Translations under genes and position numbers: made by a program
DNA from: Ktedonobacteraceae bacterium
GTDB taxonomy: Bacteria > Chloroflexota > Ktedonobacteria > Ktedonobacterales > Ktedonobacteraceae
Reading direction: 5' to 3'
DNA length: 20,108 bases
Assembly: GCA_017354095.1 (NCBI GenBank)
Contig: JAFMRP010000006.1
Span: 1 to 20,108, forward strand
The notes under the pieces: generated by a model
What the model was told of the DNA's origin: nothing
Database searches by the model: none
The model's input: only the letters and a program-made list of their open reading frames with translations
Shown here: piece after piece, positions 1 through 8,201 of the stretch
Layout: each line of letters opens with the position of its first letter
How positions within the stretch are numbered: the first letter of the stretch is position 1

Positions 1-2
1 CC

Positions 3-2090
3 CTGATTGCTGCCGCCCGCGCGAGTGCTCTCACAGACGTGGTTGCCGCCCCTCCGCTCTATGTGCTCCCGATTCCGCCGACGCAGCTGATCGGGCGCGA
101 GCAGGACATCGCGCGTGTCATCGCGCTGCTGCGCGGGGATAGAGCGCGCCTTCTCACCTTGTTGGGACCAGCCGGCGTCGGGAAAACCCATCTGGGGCTG
201 GATGTTGCCCACCTGCTGCGCGGCGACTTTAAAGACGGCGTGGTCTTTGTCGCGCTGGCCGCGACCGCGGATGCTGCGGTCGTGTCCACCCTGATCGCCC
301 AGGCGCTGCGGCTGCGCGGGTCCGCTGACATCTCACCCGCGCAGCAGACCAGCAATTTCCTGGCGGAAAAGCATCTACTGCTCGTGCTCGATAATTTTGA
401 ACAGGTCATCGAGTCAGCTACCTACGTGGCCGAGCTTTTGCAAAACTGCCCTCACCTGCGCATCCTCGTCACCAGCCGTACTCCGCTCCGCCTGCGCGGT
501 GAACAGGAAATGCCAATTGCACCGCTTGCGCTTGAAGCTGCGAAGACGCTTTTTCTGCAGCGTGCGCAGGCTGTACGGCCGGACATTGAGTCCGAAGATA
601 CCATCGTTGCCGCGATCTGCGAGCAGGTGGATCGCTTGCCACTGGCGATCGAGCTGGCGGCTGCACAGATCAAGGTCCTCTCTCTGCGTCAGCTGCTTAC
701 GCGCCTGCAGCGCCGCCTGCCCCTGCTGAAACACGGCACCAGGGATGCAGCGGTGCGCCAGCAAACGATGCAGGCGGCAATCGCATGGAGCGACGATCTG
801 TTGACTCTCCCTGCCCGGCAGCTCCTGCGCATCGTCAGCCTGTGCGAAGGGGGCTGTAGCGAAGAGGCCCTGACTTTTCTGTGCGCCGAAGACGGCGCGT
901 CAGGTCCTGGTGACGTATTGACGCACCTGCACGAGCTAGTGGAGGCAAGCTTGCTGCAGAGCGAGGCGGCGGAAGATGGCACCATGCGTTTTCATCTACT
1001 GAAACTCGTGCAGGAGTACGCGCAAGAGCAGCTGCGCGCAACCGGGCAGGAAGCGCTCTATCGCTCTCGCCATCTCGATTATTTCACCCGCCTGGTGGAA
1101 GAGGCCATTATGCCAGACCGCCCGCAGAGGGAGTGGATAGAAGCAGAGCAGGCGAACCTGCGTGTGGCGCTGCAGTGGACCTACGAGCAGAGGCAGGCAA
1201 GCGCAGGGCTGCGCCTGGCTGCGGCCTGCGGCGCCTACTGGATCAGAAAAGGCCACCTCCACGAGGGCGACGCGTGGCTGACCAGGATGCTGGAGTTGGA
1301 TAGCCAGGCCAGCGAAGAGGGTAAGGCGCCAAGCGCGGTGAGGCTGGCCGCGCTCTACTGCGCCGGCGGGATCGCCAGGCATCTAGGAGAGCCCGCGCGT
1401 TCGGCTGCCATTGCGCAGGAAGCACTGGCGCTGGGCGAACACACAGAGAACCATGTGGGCATCAGCAATGCGCTGGCCCTTTTGGGACACCTGGCGCAGG
1501 CGCGCGGCGATCTGGAGCAGGCATCTGCCTCCTTTGAGCAGAGCTATCAGCACGCGCTCAGAGGAGGAAGCGGTGACGACGGCGGATCGCTGGGCCGCGC
1601 GCGCGACAATCTCGCGACGCTGGCGCGTGCGCAAGGCGACCTTGTGCGCGCACAAGCGGTGCTAGAAGAATCGCTCGCACACTGCCGCAGCAAGCATTTC
1701 ACCTGGGGGATCGCCCGTACTCTGGCTCTGCTCGGGCAAATCGCCTGCGAGCAGCAGCAGTACGCCCTGGCTCACAACCACTATCGGGAAAGCCTGCGCA
1801 TTCAGCGCAGGATCGGCAACCCCACCTCCATAGCCACCATCCTGGAAGGGATGGCAGCACTCAGCAGCGCCGAAGGGGAGCACGAGCAAGCCGTTCTCCT
1901 GTGCGCGCTGGCAAGCAGTCTGCGAGTGAAAGCCCACACGCCGCTGCCGCCCAATGAAGAGCAGGTTTTCAAGAGCGTAATCGTCCTGGCTCGCTCCAGC
2001 CTCTCAGGGGAGCGCTTCGCGGCAGCCTGGCAACAAGGATTGGCGCTGACGGTCGAAGACGTAGGCGAATGCATTGTGGATTCAACTTGA
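3..2090 (+). CDS. NB-ARC/AAA-type ATPase with C-terminal TPR repeats, N-terminus cut by window edge
   Basis: This is a signalling ATPase of the AfsR/LuxR-like STAND class. The frame is open from the window edge, so the first in-frame GTG (39) is unlikely to be the real start. The edge residues LIAAARASA resemble the end of an XRE-type helix-turn-helix domain that often precedes a linker rich in P and then LIGRE in Chloroflexota regulators; that is inference. Counting from the GTG, LIGRE is at 18-21, Walker A GPAGVGKT at 43-50, Walker B LLLVLDNF at 113-120 and the sensor-like LVTSR at 143-147. Roughly residues 350-640 are alpha-helical and TPR-like, with repeated A-x-G-D-L motifs. The family couples nucleotide-dependent oligomerisation to ligand or protein sensing, usually for transcription control. 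No effector domain is visible here. It stands alone; 150 bases downstream lies a dead transposase. Confidence 0.85.
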   Translation: MIAAARASALTDVVAAPPLYVLPIPPTQLIGREQDIARVIALLRGDRARLLTLLGPAGVGKTHLGLDVAHLLRGDFKDGVVFVALAATADAAVVSTLIAQALRLRGSADISPAQQTSNFLAEKHLLLVLDNFEQVIESATYVAELLQNCPHLRILVTSRTPLRLRGEQEMPIAPLALEAAKTLFLQRAQAVRPDIESEDTIVAAICEQVDRLPLAIELAAAQIKVLSLRQLLTRLQRRLPLLKHGTRDAAVRQQTMQAAIAWSDDLLTLPARQLLRIVSLCEGGCSEEALTFLCAEDGASGPGDVLTHLHELVEASLLQSEAAEDGTMRFHLLKLVQEYAQEQLRATGQEALYRSRHLDYFTRLVEEAIMPDRPQREWIEAEQANLRVALQWTYEQRQASAGLRLAAACGAYWIRKGHLHEGDAWLTRMLELDSQASEEGKAPSAVRLAALYCAGGIARHLGEPARSAAIAQEALALGEHTENHVGISNALALLGHLAQARGDLEQASASFEQSYQHALRGGSGDDGGSLGRARDNLATLARAQGDLVRAQAVLEESLAHCRSKHFTWGIARTLALLGQIACEQQQYALAHNHYRESLRIQRRIGNPTSIATILEGMAALSSAEGEHEQAVLLCALASSLRVKAHTPLPPNEEQVFKSVIVLARSSLSGERFAAAWQQGLALTVEDVGECIVDST

Positions 2091-2240
2091 GCCTCCACGC
2101 AAATGGTGCTGCCCGCCTGCTTCATCTTTCTCTTGTCGGAGACCTCTTTAGGGGAGACATGATCAGGAGAAATGCGCTTCCCTGTCCAGGTGCTCGTTCT
2201 CCTTCTTTCTTGTGGGGTCGGTGCTCTCGTTGCGCAACCC

Positions 2241-2866
2241 GTGGGTTGTGCCAGCAACCGGCTCAAACTCACGAATGAGGGCCTCCATCAGCTCGATCTT
2301 GCGGTGGAATGGCACCTTTTCGGCTTCGCACACCCTGGCCTGACGGTACAACTGCGGGACCAGGGGACAGCGGCGATCCAGCAGCATGGAGCGTCCTTGC
2401 ACCAAACTGTGCCCAACGATACGTTGGTCAGAGGTGGTTGGGTAATGTTTGCCCAAACTCTCCATTTTGCGTCCTTTCGGTTTGCTCATTGTCGAATCGT
2501 CCCCGATCACATACCCGGTCACGAGGGGCTGTTTGGGACGACCTCGACGCTTAGGCTGCTGGTGGCATTGTTGTTCCTGTTCTGCTGTAACCAGTGGCTG
2601 CATCTCCTCCCGAACGTGCCTCTGCTAACTGGCTACGGCCGCTTCGGAGTACCAGGGAGCTTCTGCGAGAAACCGGCTCAACCCACTCAAACTGAGAGAT
2701 TGGCCTACCTCACACAGCACTCCGCTCAGCGTGCGTCTTCCATCTCATTCCATCGCCCCAGCAGTACGGTTACGAAGTACTGATACTGTGCCTTGGAGTA
2801 CAGCGGGCGGAATCGCTCGACAACGTGGCGCACTTCTTCATCCAGGCATAGAATAGGCTGTGGCAT
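2241..2866 (-). pseudogene. Decayed IS701-like DDE transposase, N-terminal half
   Basis: Read on the minus strand from the ATG at 2866, the protein begins MPQPILCLDEEVRHVVERF, with GGAGGT five bases upstream of the start. The frame breaks after VTVLLG (about 2755). It continues in another frame with one TGA (ME*DGRRTL) and one TAG (VAS*QRHVREE). From 2603 it is open again as MQPLVTAEQEQ, GYVIGDDSTMSKPKGRKM and LGKHYPTTSDQRIVGHSL. Homology stops near 2241 at FEPVAGTTH; the sequence after that is unrelated and the C-terminal catalytic half is absent. GDDST and the KPKG motif are typical of DDE transposases in the IS701 group, as I recall them; the family name is less certain than the transposase call. 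The element is inactive: one frameshift, two stops and a 3' truncation. The spurious open frame on the plus strand at 2172-2783 is its antisense. Confidence 0.8.
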
Positions 2867-2918
2867 CAGACACCTCCATGGTCTCAAGGGCGTTTATTCA
2901 CCTATTTCATGCCACAGC
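2857..2918. repeat. 10-bp inverted repeat that pairs the transposase start codon
   Basis: GCTGTGGCAT at 2857-2866 and ATGCCACAGC at 2909-2918 are perfect inverted copies, 42 bases apart. In the minus-strand transcript the start codon of the transposase remnant sits in the 3' arm and its ribosome binding site lies in the loop. Start-codon sequestration of this kind is known for several IS transposases, where it limits expression from outside transcripts. It may instead be a trace of the IS end. Confidence 0.55.
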
Positions 2919-3006
2919 GTTTCCTCTGTTGACAGAAAATGGCCGTTAGCAGCGTATGTAGAATGATAAGCACATCATGAAATAAACGGTTAGGAAGCAA
3001 GTACGT

Positions 3007-3987
3007 ATGACACCGATCCCATTTCCATATGTCCCATCTCTATCTGAAGGAACATTTCGTCACCTCCACGGTCCAGAAGATGCCCCAGCCTCTGTTTCGC
3101 TCATCGAAGCATGTCGCGACATTGATGCAATTGATCCTCTCTCCACACGGGAAAAGATCCCGACCGTTAAGGAGATGCGAGCCGATTGTGCTGATCGTGA
3201 CCCGCAGAATGTGCTCTTTGCTCTCCATGGCGATGAAATGATCGCCTCCATTCGTCTCTCCTGGTGGACAGAAGCAGATGGCACCAGGCTCTACCTGCAT
3301 CTGGGTCGGGTTGTTCCACAATGGCGCGGGCGCGGGCTTGGCACGGCGATGCTACGCTGGGCGGAGGAGCGTATCCGCGCGCTTGCCAACGAGCATCCCA
3401 CCAATGGCAAGGGGGTTTTGGGGGCGAACGCTTCGAGTACGGAGAAAACCGCCACAGAGCTCTTGTTGAACGAGGGGTATTGGTGTGTTCACGTCAATGC
3501 CCAGATGGATTTCACGGACTTTCGCAAGCTCACCGAGCCGCATCTACCCGTGAAGATTGAACGGCGTTCCGTGAGGCCCGATCAGATTCGCTTGATCTGG
3601 GAGGCGATTGCTCATTTTTGGGCCGGAACCTCGCGGGGAACGCCAGTTCCTTCTGAGGAAGAGTACCAGGAGTTTCTTCACCAACCTGATCTCGATCAGA
3701 CACTCTGGCAGGTGGCCTGGGATCAAGATCAGCCTGTTGGCATGGTTCTTGGGCGGGTCTCCAAGGGGTGTGGCTATATTGACGAGGTCAGTGTAGACAG
3801 GAGGTATCGACGCCAGGGCATTGCCCAGGCTCTCATGTGGTACGTGCTCACGGCCCTGCGCGAACGTGATGTGCAACGGGTCCGCTTGCACACTGACGCC
3901 AACAATCGCCATGGTGCCCGGTCGTTGTACGAAAAGATGGGTTTCTCTGTGGTCAAAGAATTTCCGCGCTATCGCAAACCGCTGTAG
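3007..3987 (+). CDS. Tandem GNAT-family N-acetyltransferase (two GNAT domains)
   Basis: A cytoplasmic protein of 326 residues with two acetyl-CoA-dependent GNAT folds in series. The first covers about residues 15-170 and has the acetyl-CoA loop QWRGRGLG at 105-112. The second covers about 185-320, with RYRRQGIAQA at 267-275 and the family's C-terminal pattern ANNRHGARSLYEKMGF at 298-313. Tandem GNATs include mycothiol synthase (MshD) and many enzymes of unknown substrate; usually only one half is catalytic. I do not see enough to name a substrate. The ATG at 3007 follows AGGAA about ten bases upstream. A TTGACA at 2929-2934 lies upstream, but no -10 box has good spacing to it. No co-directional partner lies nearby. 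Confidence 0.85.
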   Translation: MTPIPFPYVPSLSEGTFRHLHGPEDAPASVSLIEACRDIDAIDPLSTREKIPTVKEMRADCADRDPQNVLFALHGDEMIASIRLSWWTEADGTRLYLHLGRVVPQWRGRGLGTAMLRWAEERIRALANEHPTNGKGVLGANASSTEKTATELLLNEGYWCVHVNAQMDFTDFRKLTEPHLPVKIERRSVRPDQIRLIWEAIAHFWAGTSRGTPVPSEEEYQEFLHQPDLDQTLWQVAWDQDQPVGMVLGRVSKGCGYIDEVSVDRRYRRQGIAQALMWYVLTALRERDVQRVRLHTDANNRHGARSLYEKMGFSVVKEFPRYRKPL

Positions 3988-4156
3988 TTGGTCGTAGTTG
4001 ATTGCCCTGATTTTGCACTTTTCCCAGCCTCCTCGTTGAGCATTTGCTTGCCTTCAACTCTCGCTAAGAAAAATGCAAAGTTAGGAGGTCAATAACGCAG
4101 TGGCACGTTCAATCGACAAGGATCGTATCGAACTTGCGCTCTCGAGAGCATTTCTT

Positions 4157-4191
4157 TTGTCATCGTGATACTGGGATGCTTATGCTATAAT
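4157..4191 (+). promoter_or_regulatory. Extended -10 promoter for the small membrane protein
   Basis: TGCTATAAT at 4183-4191 is a perfect -10 hexamer (4186-4191) with the TGn extension. A TTGTCA at 4157-4162 is 23 bases upstream, too far for a normal -35, so the extended -10 probably carries the activity. The next gene starts 60 bases downstream at 4252. Confidence 0.5.
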
Positions 4192-4251
4192 AACAAACAC
4201 TCATCTGGCAAAGCGTGTGCCCATGATGAAAGCAGAAAAGGGAGGATTCCG

Positions 4252-4464
4252 ATGGGAGATGTGACGACCTGGTCTTTGGCCATCCAGCTCGTGGTTGCAT
4301 GCATCGCACTTGGTAGTGTGCCATTCCTGGTTTGTTTCGCAAGATGGCTGGATAAACGGCACGATGCCCACAAAGCTCATGCGTTCCAGCACGCTCTTCC
4401 TCGCCGATCGCGCAATTATACGGATCCTTCAGATGACCTCCTGCAGATAGTGGATGAAGACTAA
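4252..4464 (+). CDS. Small single-pass membrane protein, function unknown
   Basis: A 70-residue protein beginning MGDVTTWSLAIQLV. The ATG at 4252 is chosen because GGGAGG lies six bases upstream; an in-frame extension back to 4165 has no ribosome binding site and would run through the promoter. Residues about 7-29 are a hydrophobic helix (WSLAIQLVVACIALGSVPFL and on), followed by positive R/K residues and then a polar, acidic tail ending DDLLQIVDED. The positive-inside rule predicts a periplasmic N-terminus and a cytoplasmic tail of about 40 residues. I recognise no family. It is transcribed alone and converges on the methyltransferase gene, whose stop is 65 bases away. The -10 box and ribosome binding site make a real gene more likely than a chance frame. 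Confidence 0.55.
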   Translation: MGDVTTWSLAIQLVVACIALGSVPFLVCFARWLDKRHDAHKAHAFQHALPRRSRNYTDPSDDLLQIVDED

Positions 4465-4528
4465 CGCTCGTCTCTATAAGATTACAGAGAGCTTCCCTGA
4501 TATAGGAGAAGAGGAGACCTCTCGGCAC

Positions 4529-5329
4529 CTATGCCTTCTGCGCCTCAAACATGCCCAAAGCGGTGGTCAAATGGAGCGTTCCCCGCGCAGCCAACTCTTG
4601 CCGGATCAGATTGGTAAACGACTCACGCATCTCCTGGGTGAGGAACGAACCGAGCCTGCCCGAGAACACGTATGCCGCCAGCGGTTCCGCCTCGGTGACT
4701 TCCAGAGCATCCTCGTAGGTCTCAAGCGTGACCTGTGTGAAGAAAGGCGCCAGTTGCTCCTGTCCATTTTCCAGCATGAAGGGTGCGCTTTTCCCTAATC
4801 CTTTCCCAGGACGGTGTGGCCACTGCTTCCAGATCAGTTCATCCAGTTCGCGCAGATGCTCTCGGCCAAAAGTCGTGGCGTAAAAGTGCCCTGACGGCTT
4901 GAGCACGCGCCGGATTTCGCTCAGCGCGCGTTTGAGATCTGGGATGTGATAGAGCATGTGATTGGCGATCACCGCGTCGAAGCTCCCATCGGCAAAGGGC
5001 AGCGCCTGGGCGTCGGCAACCTGGTAGGTGAAGCGCTCCTCGCCAAGCAGCGCTCGCGCTTCCTGTAGCATGCCTGGCGAGAAGTCGGTGAGGGTGATCT
5101 GCCAGCTGGCCGGGATACGTTGGTGGTTGCTACGCCAGAGCCCCCCTGGTCCACAACCCAGCTCCAGAACCTGGCTTCCTTCGTTGAGGGTGAAATGGTC
5201 GAAAACCCAGCGGTGGAAGCCGTACGGGTTGACGCGAAAGCGCCGGTGCAAATCCACCCGGGCACCAAAGTTTGTGGCATCCTGGTACTGGCGGTTCAAT
5301 AGATAGTTTTGATCGCGATAGGCGTCCAT
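4529..5329 (-). CDS. Class I SAM-dependent methyltransferase (Methyltransf_11 type)
   Basis: A 266-residue cytoplasmic methyltransferase. With the chosen start MDAYRDQNYL, motif I VLELGCGPG is at 54-62, the acidic ribose-binding residue of motif II at TDFSP (81-85), the adenine-site VADAQALPF at 104-112 and the post-I pattern GSFDAVIANHMLYHIPD at 115-131. RVLKPSGHFYATTFG follows at 141-155. The C-terminal third is a substrate-specific cap. The family transfers a methyl group from S-adenosylmethionine to small molecules; the substrate cannot be read here. AGGAGG lies five bases before the ATG at 5329, which favours it over the ATG at 5386 that directly follows the stop of the upstream gene; the longer start is possible by translational coupling. 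It probably shares a transcript with the unknown gene upstream. Confidence 0.88.
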   Translation of the reverse strand: MDAYRDQNYLLNRQYQDATNFGARVDLHRRFRVNPYGFHRWVFDHFTLNEGSQVLELGCGPGGLWRSNHQRIPASWQITLTDFSPGMLQEARALLGEERFTYQVADAQALPFADGSFDAVIANHMLYHIPDLKRALSEIRRVLKPSGHFYATTFGREHLRELDELIWKQWPHRPGKGLGKSAPFMLENGQEQLAPFFTQVTLETYEDALEVTEAEPLAAYVFSGRLGSFLTQEMRESFTNLIRQELAARGTLHLTTALGMFEAQKA

Positions 5330-5386
5330 GCTTGCCTCCTGAGGCGGTGTGGCTACTTGCTTCTCAAGCAGAAAATCTAGCATCAT

Positions 5387-5968
5387 CTATTGGTGTGATG
5401 AAAGATCATTTCTCCCCTTCTGTTGGCGCAGATTCCCAGCTTCATCATAGTAGGTCTTGAGCATATCCGGGAAATACAATAACCTTAGCCCACTCTCCCC
5501 TCGCGGATGGTCCTCAAGCGCTTCGTCGAAATACAAGTCCGTTCCCGTCTCTAAGACCAGATGGATGATGTCTTGATGGAAAGGATCCTTCCGACGAATA
5601 TGATACGCTAGTTGATGCTCCGTGAATGCGCTCTCCGCTTCATCGAGAGAAAAGCCAGGGTGCAGGATCCAGGGATCTAATTGTATTTTATCGCCACCAG
5701 AGGGGATGCGCTCAAACAAATAATCGATATGGATAGCCTGCAGACGATGCTCCTCATCAAAGAACAGTTCGACATCACCATAGCACCACCCCCGAGAATA
5801 GCTCCAGTGATCCTTCTCCTGATACTGCCGCCGCTCGCGCCGCGAAAGCGTGAGATAGTCGTCTGGAGGACCGAGCGCAGCTTCGATGTATGCTCGCGTG
5901 CTTCCCAGGTACAGAGGACCAAACGCTCCGGTTCGAAAAAACTTCAGTATTGAGATGGCCGTGGCCAT
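5387..5968 (-). CDS. Unrecognised ~193-aa cytoplasmic protein
   Basis: I do not recognise this protein. The N-terminal part has GPLYLGSTRAYIEAALGPP followed by DDY, a pattern (G-x-L-x-L-G, then a helix, then L-G-P-P) seen in many small alpha/beta proteins, some of them toxin-immunity-like; this does not fix a function. The body is rich in W, Y, D and E (DHWSYSRGWCYGDVELFFDEE) and has no signal peptide, membrane helix or cysteine motif. The start is uncertain: GTG 5977, ATG 5974 and ATG 5968 lie in a row. GGGGG is eight bases from the third and only two or fewer from the others, so I chose 5968. Its stop codon touches the longer possible start of the methyltransferase, and the two are probably co-transcribed. 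Confidence 0.65.
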   Translation of the reverse strand: MATAISILKFFRTGAFGPLYLGSTRAYIEAALGPPDDYLTLSRRERRQYQEKDHWSYSRGWCYGDVELFFDEEHRLQAIHIDYLFERIPSGGDKIQLDPWILHPGFSLDEAESAFTEHQLAYHIRRKDPFHQDIIHLVLETGTDLYFDEALEDHPRGESGLRLLYFPDMLKTYYDEAGNLRQQKGRNDLSSHQ

Positions 5969-5977
5969 GGTCATCAC

Positions 5978-6541
5978 CCCCGTTGTTGTGATAGGCCCAT
6001 ATCGTGCGAATGCTTTTCCCTACCTCATACATCAGAATACATCAGATGATCTCGGTATCCATGGGATCCTCGTCAACTGTTTGGCTCCAGTGTACACTCC
6101 CTTTTCTGTCCCGACAAGCGGAGTAGGTTTCCAAGGCCAAGTGCCAATGGACACTGATAACTGTTCTCAGTGCGGAAGCGATCTGGTTGTGTGACTTGAC
6201 TCTTTGGCTCATGCGCCCATTTTTAGCAATCCCCGATCATGTGAAGCGGAAGATCGATGGGCTTTTGTGTTTGCTATTATCTGGCGGTAGTATGAGTCGA
6301 TCTGAGATTCGAGAAGTTATGTGCCGAAAAAAATAGTATTGGCTCATCTATTCAGGTTCGTTAAACTGACGAATTTATGCGCCATAAGAGTCAATTTCTG
6401 GTCTTTTTGACAATAACAGCAATTATCGTCATCCCTTTGGGGACCGTCAACCGATTACCCATCGGAAGGTGATTCATCAGACGCTGGCATGGTATCGGAA
6501 ATTTCTGAGGAAGGAAGAAGAAAGAAGAGGGAAGACAAAAC
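5978..6541. other. Intergenic region of 564 bases without a convincing gene
   Basis: The region separates the divergent methyltransferase unit and the glycosyltransferase and is AT-richer than the genes. Two short frames were examined. 6211-6336 encodes 41 residues with a helix-turn-helix-like stretch (LLLSGGSMSRSEIREVM) but has no ribosome binding site. 6377-6472 encodes 31 residues with a basic start and one hydrophobic helix (FLVFLTITAIIVIPLG), also without a ribosome binding site. Both could be gene remnants. A TTGACA at 6407-6412 lacks a well-spaced -10. Promoters for both flanking units must lie here, but I cannot place them. Confidence 0.5.
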
Positions 6542-7819
6542 ATGGCTCGTATGGTGATCACTACCTTTGGATCGATGGGAGATCTCAATCCCTTTATAGC
6601 GCTTGGAACAGCGTTACGTTCACGTGGACATGACGTACTTTTCTCGGTTGAGGGTAATCTGGAACCTCAAATCAGTCTCCAGGGATTTCCTGTGCGCCTC
6701 TTAACCGGAGACCAGGAGAAGGCTTTAGCACCGTTTCGCCAGCAGATTTTTCACCGTGACCAGCCACTACTCTCATTGCGCCTCTTAGTGGAACAGTATA
6801 TCCTGCCGACGCTCCCTGCAAAAGTGGCTGAATTACGCGAGATATGTCAGCAAGCCGATTTGCTCATCTCGGTCGCGCCGCAGTTCGCCGCCTCCATCGT
6901 GGCCGAGTTGTTGCACCTCCCCTGGGTCTCTGTGGTCTTGACGCCTTCTACGCTCCCTTCAGCACGGGTAGCGGCTCAGCCCCTGTCTACTCCATTGCCA
7001 GCACCACTGCAACGCTGGAGGAACCGCTTTTCCTGGTTTCTTGCAGGTATATTTCTCCGCCAGATCGTCGACCAACCGATCAATCGCGTGAGGCGCGAGT
7101 TTCAGGTCCCGCCACGTACCAATCTCATGTGGACGGGCAACCTTTCGCCTCATCTCACCGCCCTGGCCGTCTCTCCAGCTTTTTTGCCTCGCCCTGATGA
7201 CTGGCCGGAATCGCTCCTGATGACAGGGTTCTACTTCTGGGATCGTCCGCAAAGCTGGCAGTGTCCAGAGATGCTCAAGGACTTTCTCCAGACCGACCAA
7301 CCGATCGTAGCAGTGACAGCTGGCAGTGTCGTGCCCGAGGAACGAGCCGTCTTTGCGGCGTATTATCAGACCAGTATCGAAAGCATTCTTGCTTGTGGCG
7401 CACGAGCGCTTGTCATCAATGCGCCCCAAACCGCCATCTTGCCAGAGGGGCGGGAAGATATACTCTACCTCTCCTTTGTGCCTTTCTCGGAAGTGTTTCC
7501 CGCCTGCGCTGCGGTGATTCATCATGGAGGCATTGGCACGATCGCACAATGCCTGCGGGCCGGGGTGCCTTCCCTCGTGGTTCCAGGAGGAATGGACCAA
7601 CCCTTCAATGCGGCACAGATGGTTCAGCGGCAAGCAGGCTTATGGATTCCCCGCAAGCAGTACACCACCAGGCGAGCAGAGCGTGCCTTGAATCGGCTCC
7701 TCTCCACGCCAGCCTACCAAGAGCGCATGCGAGAGATCCGGGCTCAGATCCTACAGGAAGATGGGGTGACGACTTTTTGTGCCGCAGTGGAACAGCTCTT
7801 GCGTCATATCCCAGTTTGA
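6542..7819 (+). CDS. GT1-family (UGT/MGT-like, GT-B fold) glycosyltransferase
   Basis: A 425-residue glycosyltransferase of the type that moves a sugar from a nucleotide sugar to a lipid, sterol or secondary metabolite. The N-terminal acceptor domain opens with TTFGSMGDLNPFIALGTAL, the standard GS-x-GD-x-x-P-x-x-ALG motif of RhlB and sterol glucosyltransferases. The donor domain holds AVTAGS, then HHGGIGT at 327-333 and LRAGVPSLVVPGGMDQPFNA at about 339-358, which bind the nucleotide-sugar diphosphate and sugar hydroxyls. Length fits the family. No membrane helix is seen, so it is probably cytoplasmic or peripheral. The ATG at 6542 follows a long purine stretch that includes GAGGGAAG. It stands alone, with no pathway genes nearby, so the acceptor is unknown; macrolide or antibiotic inactivation is one possibility for this class. 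Confidence 0.88.
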   Translation: MARMVITTFGSMGDLNPFIALGTALRSRGHDVLFSVEGNLEPQISLQGFPVRLLTGDQEKALAPFRQQIFHRDQPLLSLRLLVEQYILPTLPAKVAELREICQQADLLISVAPQFAASIVAELLHLPWVSVVLTPSTLPSARVAAQPLSTPLPAPLQRWRNRFSWFLAGIFLRQIVDQPINRVRREFQVPPRTNLMWTGNLSPHLTALAVSPAFLPRPDDWPESLLMTGFYFWDRPQSWQCPEMLKDFLQTDQPIVAVTAGSVVPEERAVFAAYYQTSIESILACGARALVINAPQTAILPEGREDILYLSFVPFSEVFPACAAVIHHGGIGTIAQCLRAGVPSLVVPGGMDQPFNAAQMVQRQAGLWIPRKQYTTRRAERALNRLLSTPAYQERMREIRAQILQEDGVTTFCAAVEQLLRHIPV

Positions 7820-8201
7820 CAGGGCCTATCGTCATTGCAAGAGTACTACCAGCATGAGAGCGCACTCAAAGAGACCAGCAAAACCCAACGGGGTTCCTCG
7901 TCATCTGATTTTTCGACATATCAAGAGAAGAAGCATACGATGCCAGACGCATCATTCATGTTGTTAACACTTATAGGATTGTGAATTTGACTGAGAGCGA
8001 ATACGTAGTCTGCACTAGAGCAAGGGACACTTTGCAGTAGAACAGTTAAGATTGCAATAGAGCGACGACAACAAGTGGGCCCCTTTTCGTTGCTCTAAAC
8101 AACGCCACAAACTCATCAATTTAGAGAGGGCGGATCGATTTCTGGGGTGGAGAGGCACGTCAAGAAGGAGGAAGATGTGAGGTTGGCCCGTTTGAGTCCA
8201 A
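7820..8201. other. Convergent intergenic region with one hairpin, no gene seen
   Basis: A 382-base stretch between the ends of the glycosyltransferase and padR genes. No frame here looks coding. One imperfect hairpin may end transcription in either direction: AGAGCGACG at 8059-8067 and CGTTGCTCT at 8088-8096, with one wobble pair and a 20-base loop that contains a T4 run. A five-pair hairpin around AACCCAACGGGGTT near 7882-7895 lacks a T tract. Confidence 0.35.

Noticed and set aside
2172..2783. Long open frame of 203 codons on the plus strand
   Set aside because: It is antisense to the transposase remnant, whose minus-strand reading has clear family motifs; the plus reading has none.
2929..2964. 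TTGACA at 2929 as promoter of the acetyltransferase
   Set aside because: The nearest -10-like boxes are 20 or 24 bases away, outside the usual spacing.
4100..4168. 22-codon GTG frame after TAGGAGG (4082-4088)
   Set aside because: The spacing to the ribosome binding site is about 11 bases, the product has no recognisable feature, and it runs into the promoter region of the small membrane protein.
5886..6194. Plus-strand frame ending in a CxxC zinc-ribbon-like tail (NCSQCGSDLVV)
   Set aside because: Its first third is antisense to the unknown protein gene, there is no ribosome binding site, and a single CxxC is weak evidence.
6377..6472. 31-residue peptide with one hydrophobic helix
   Set aside because: No ribosome binding site and a common composition; kept only as a note in the intergenic entry.
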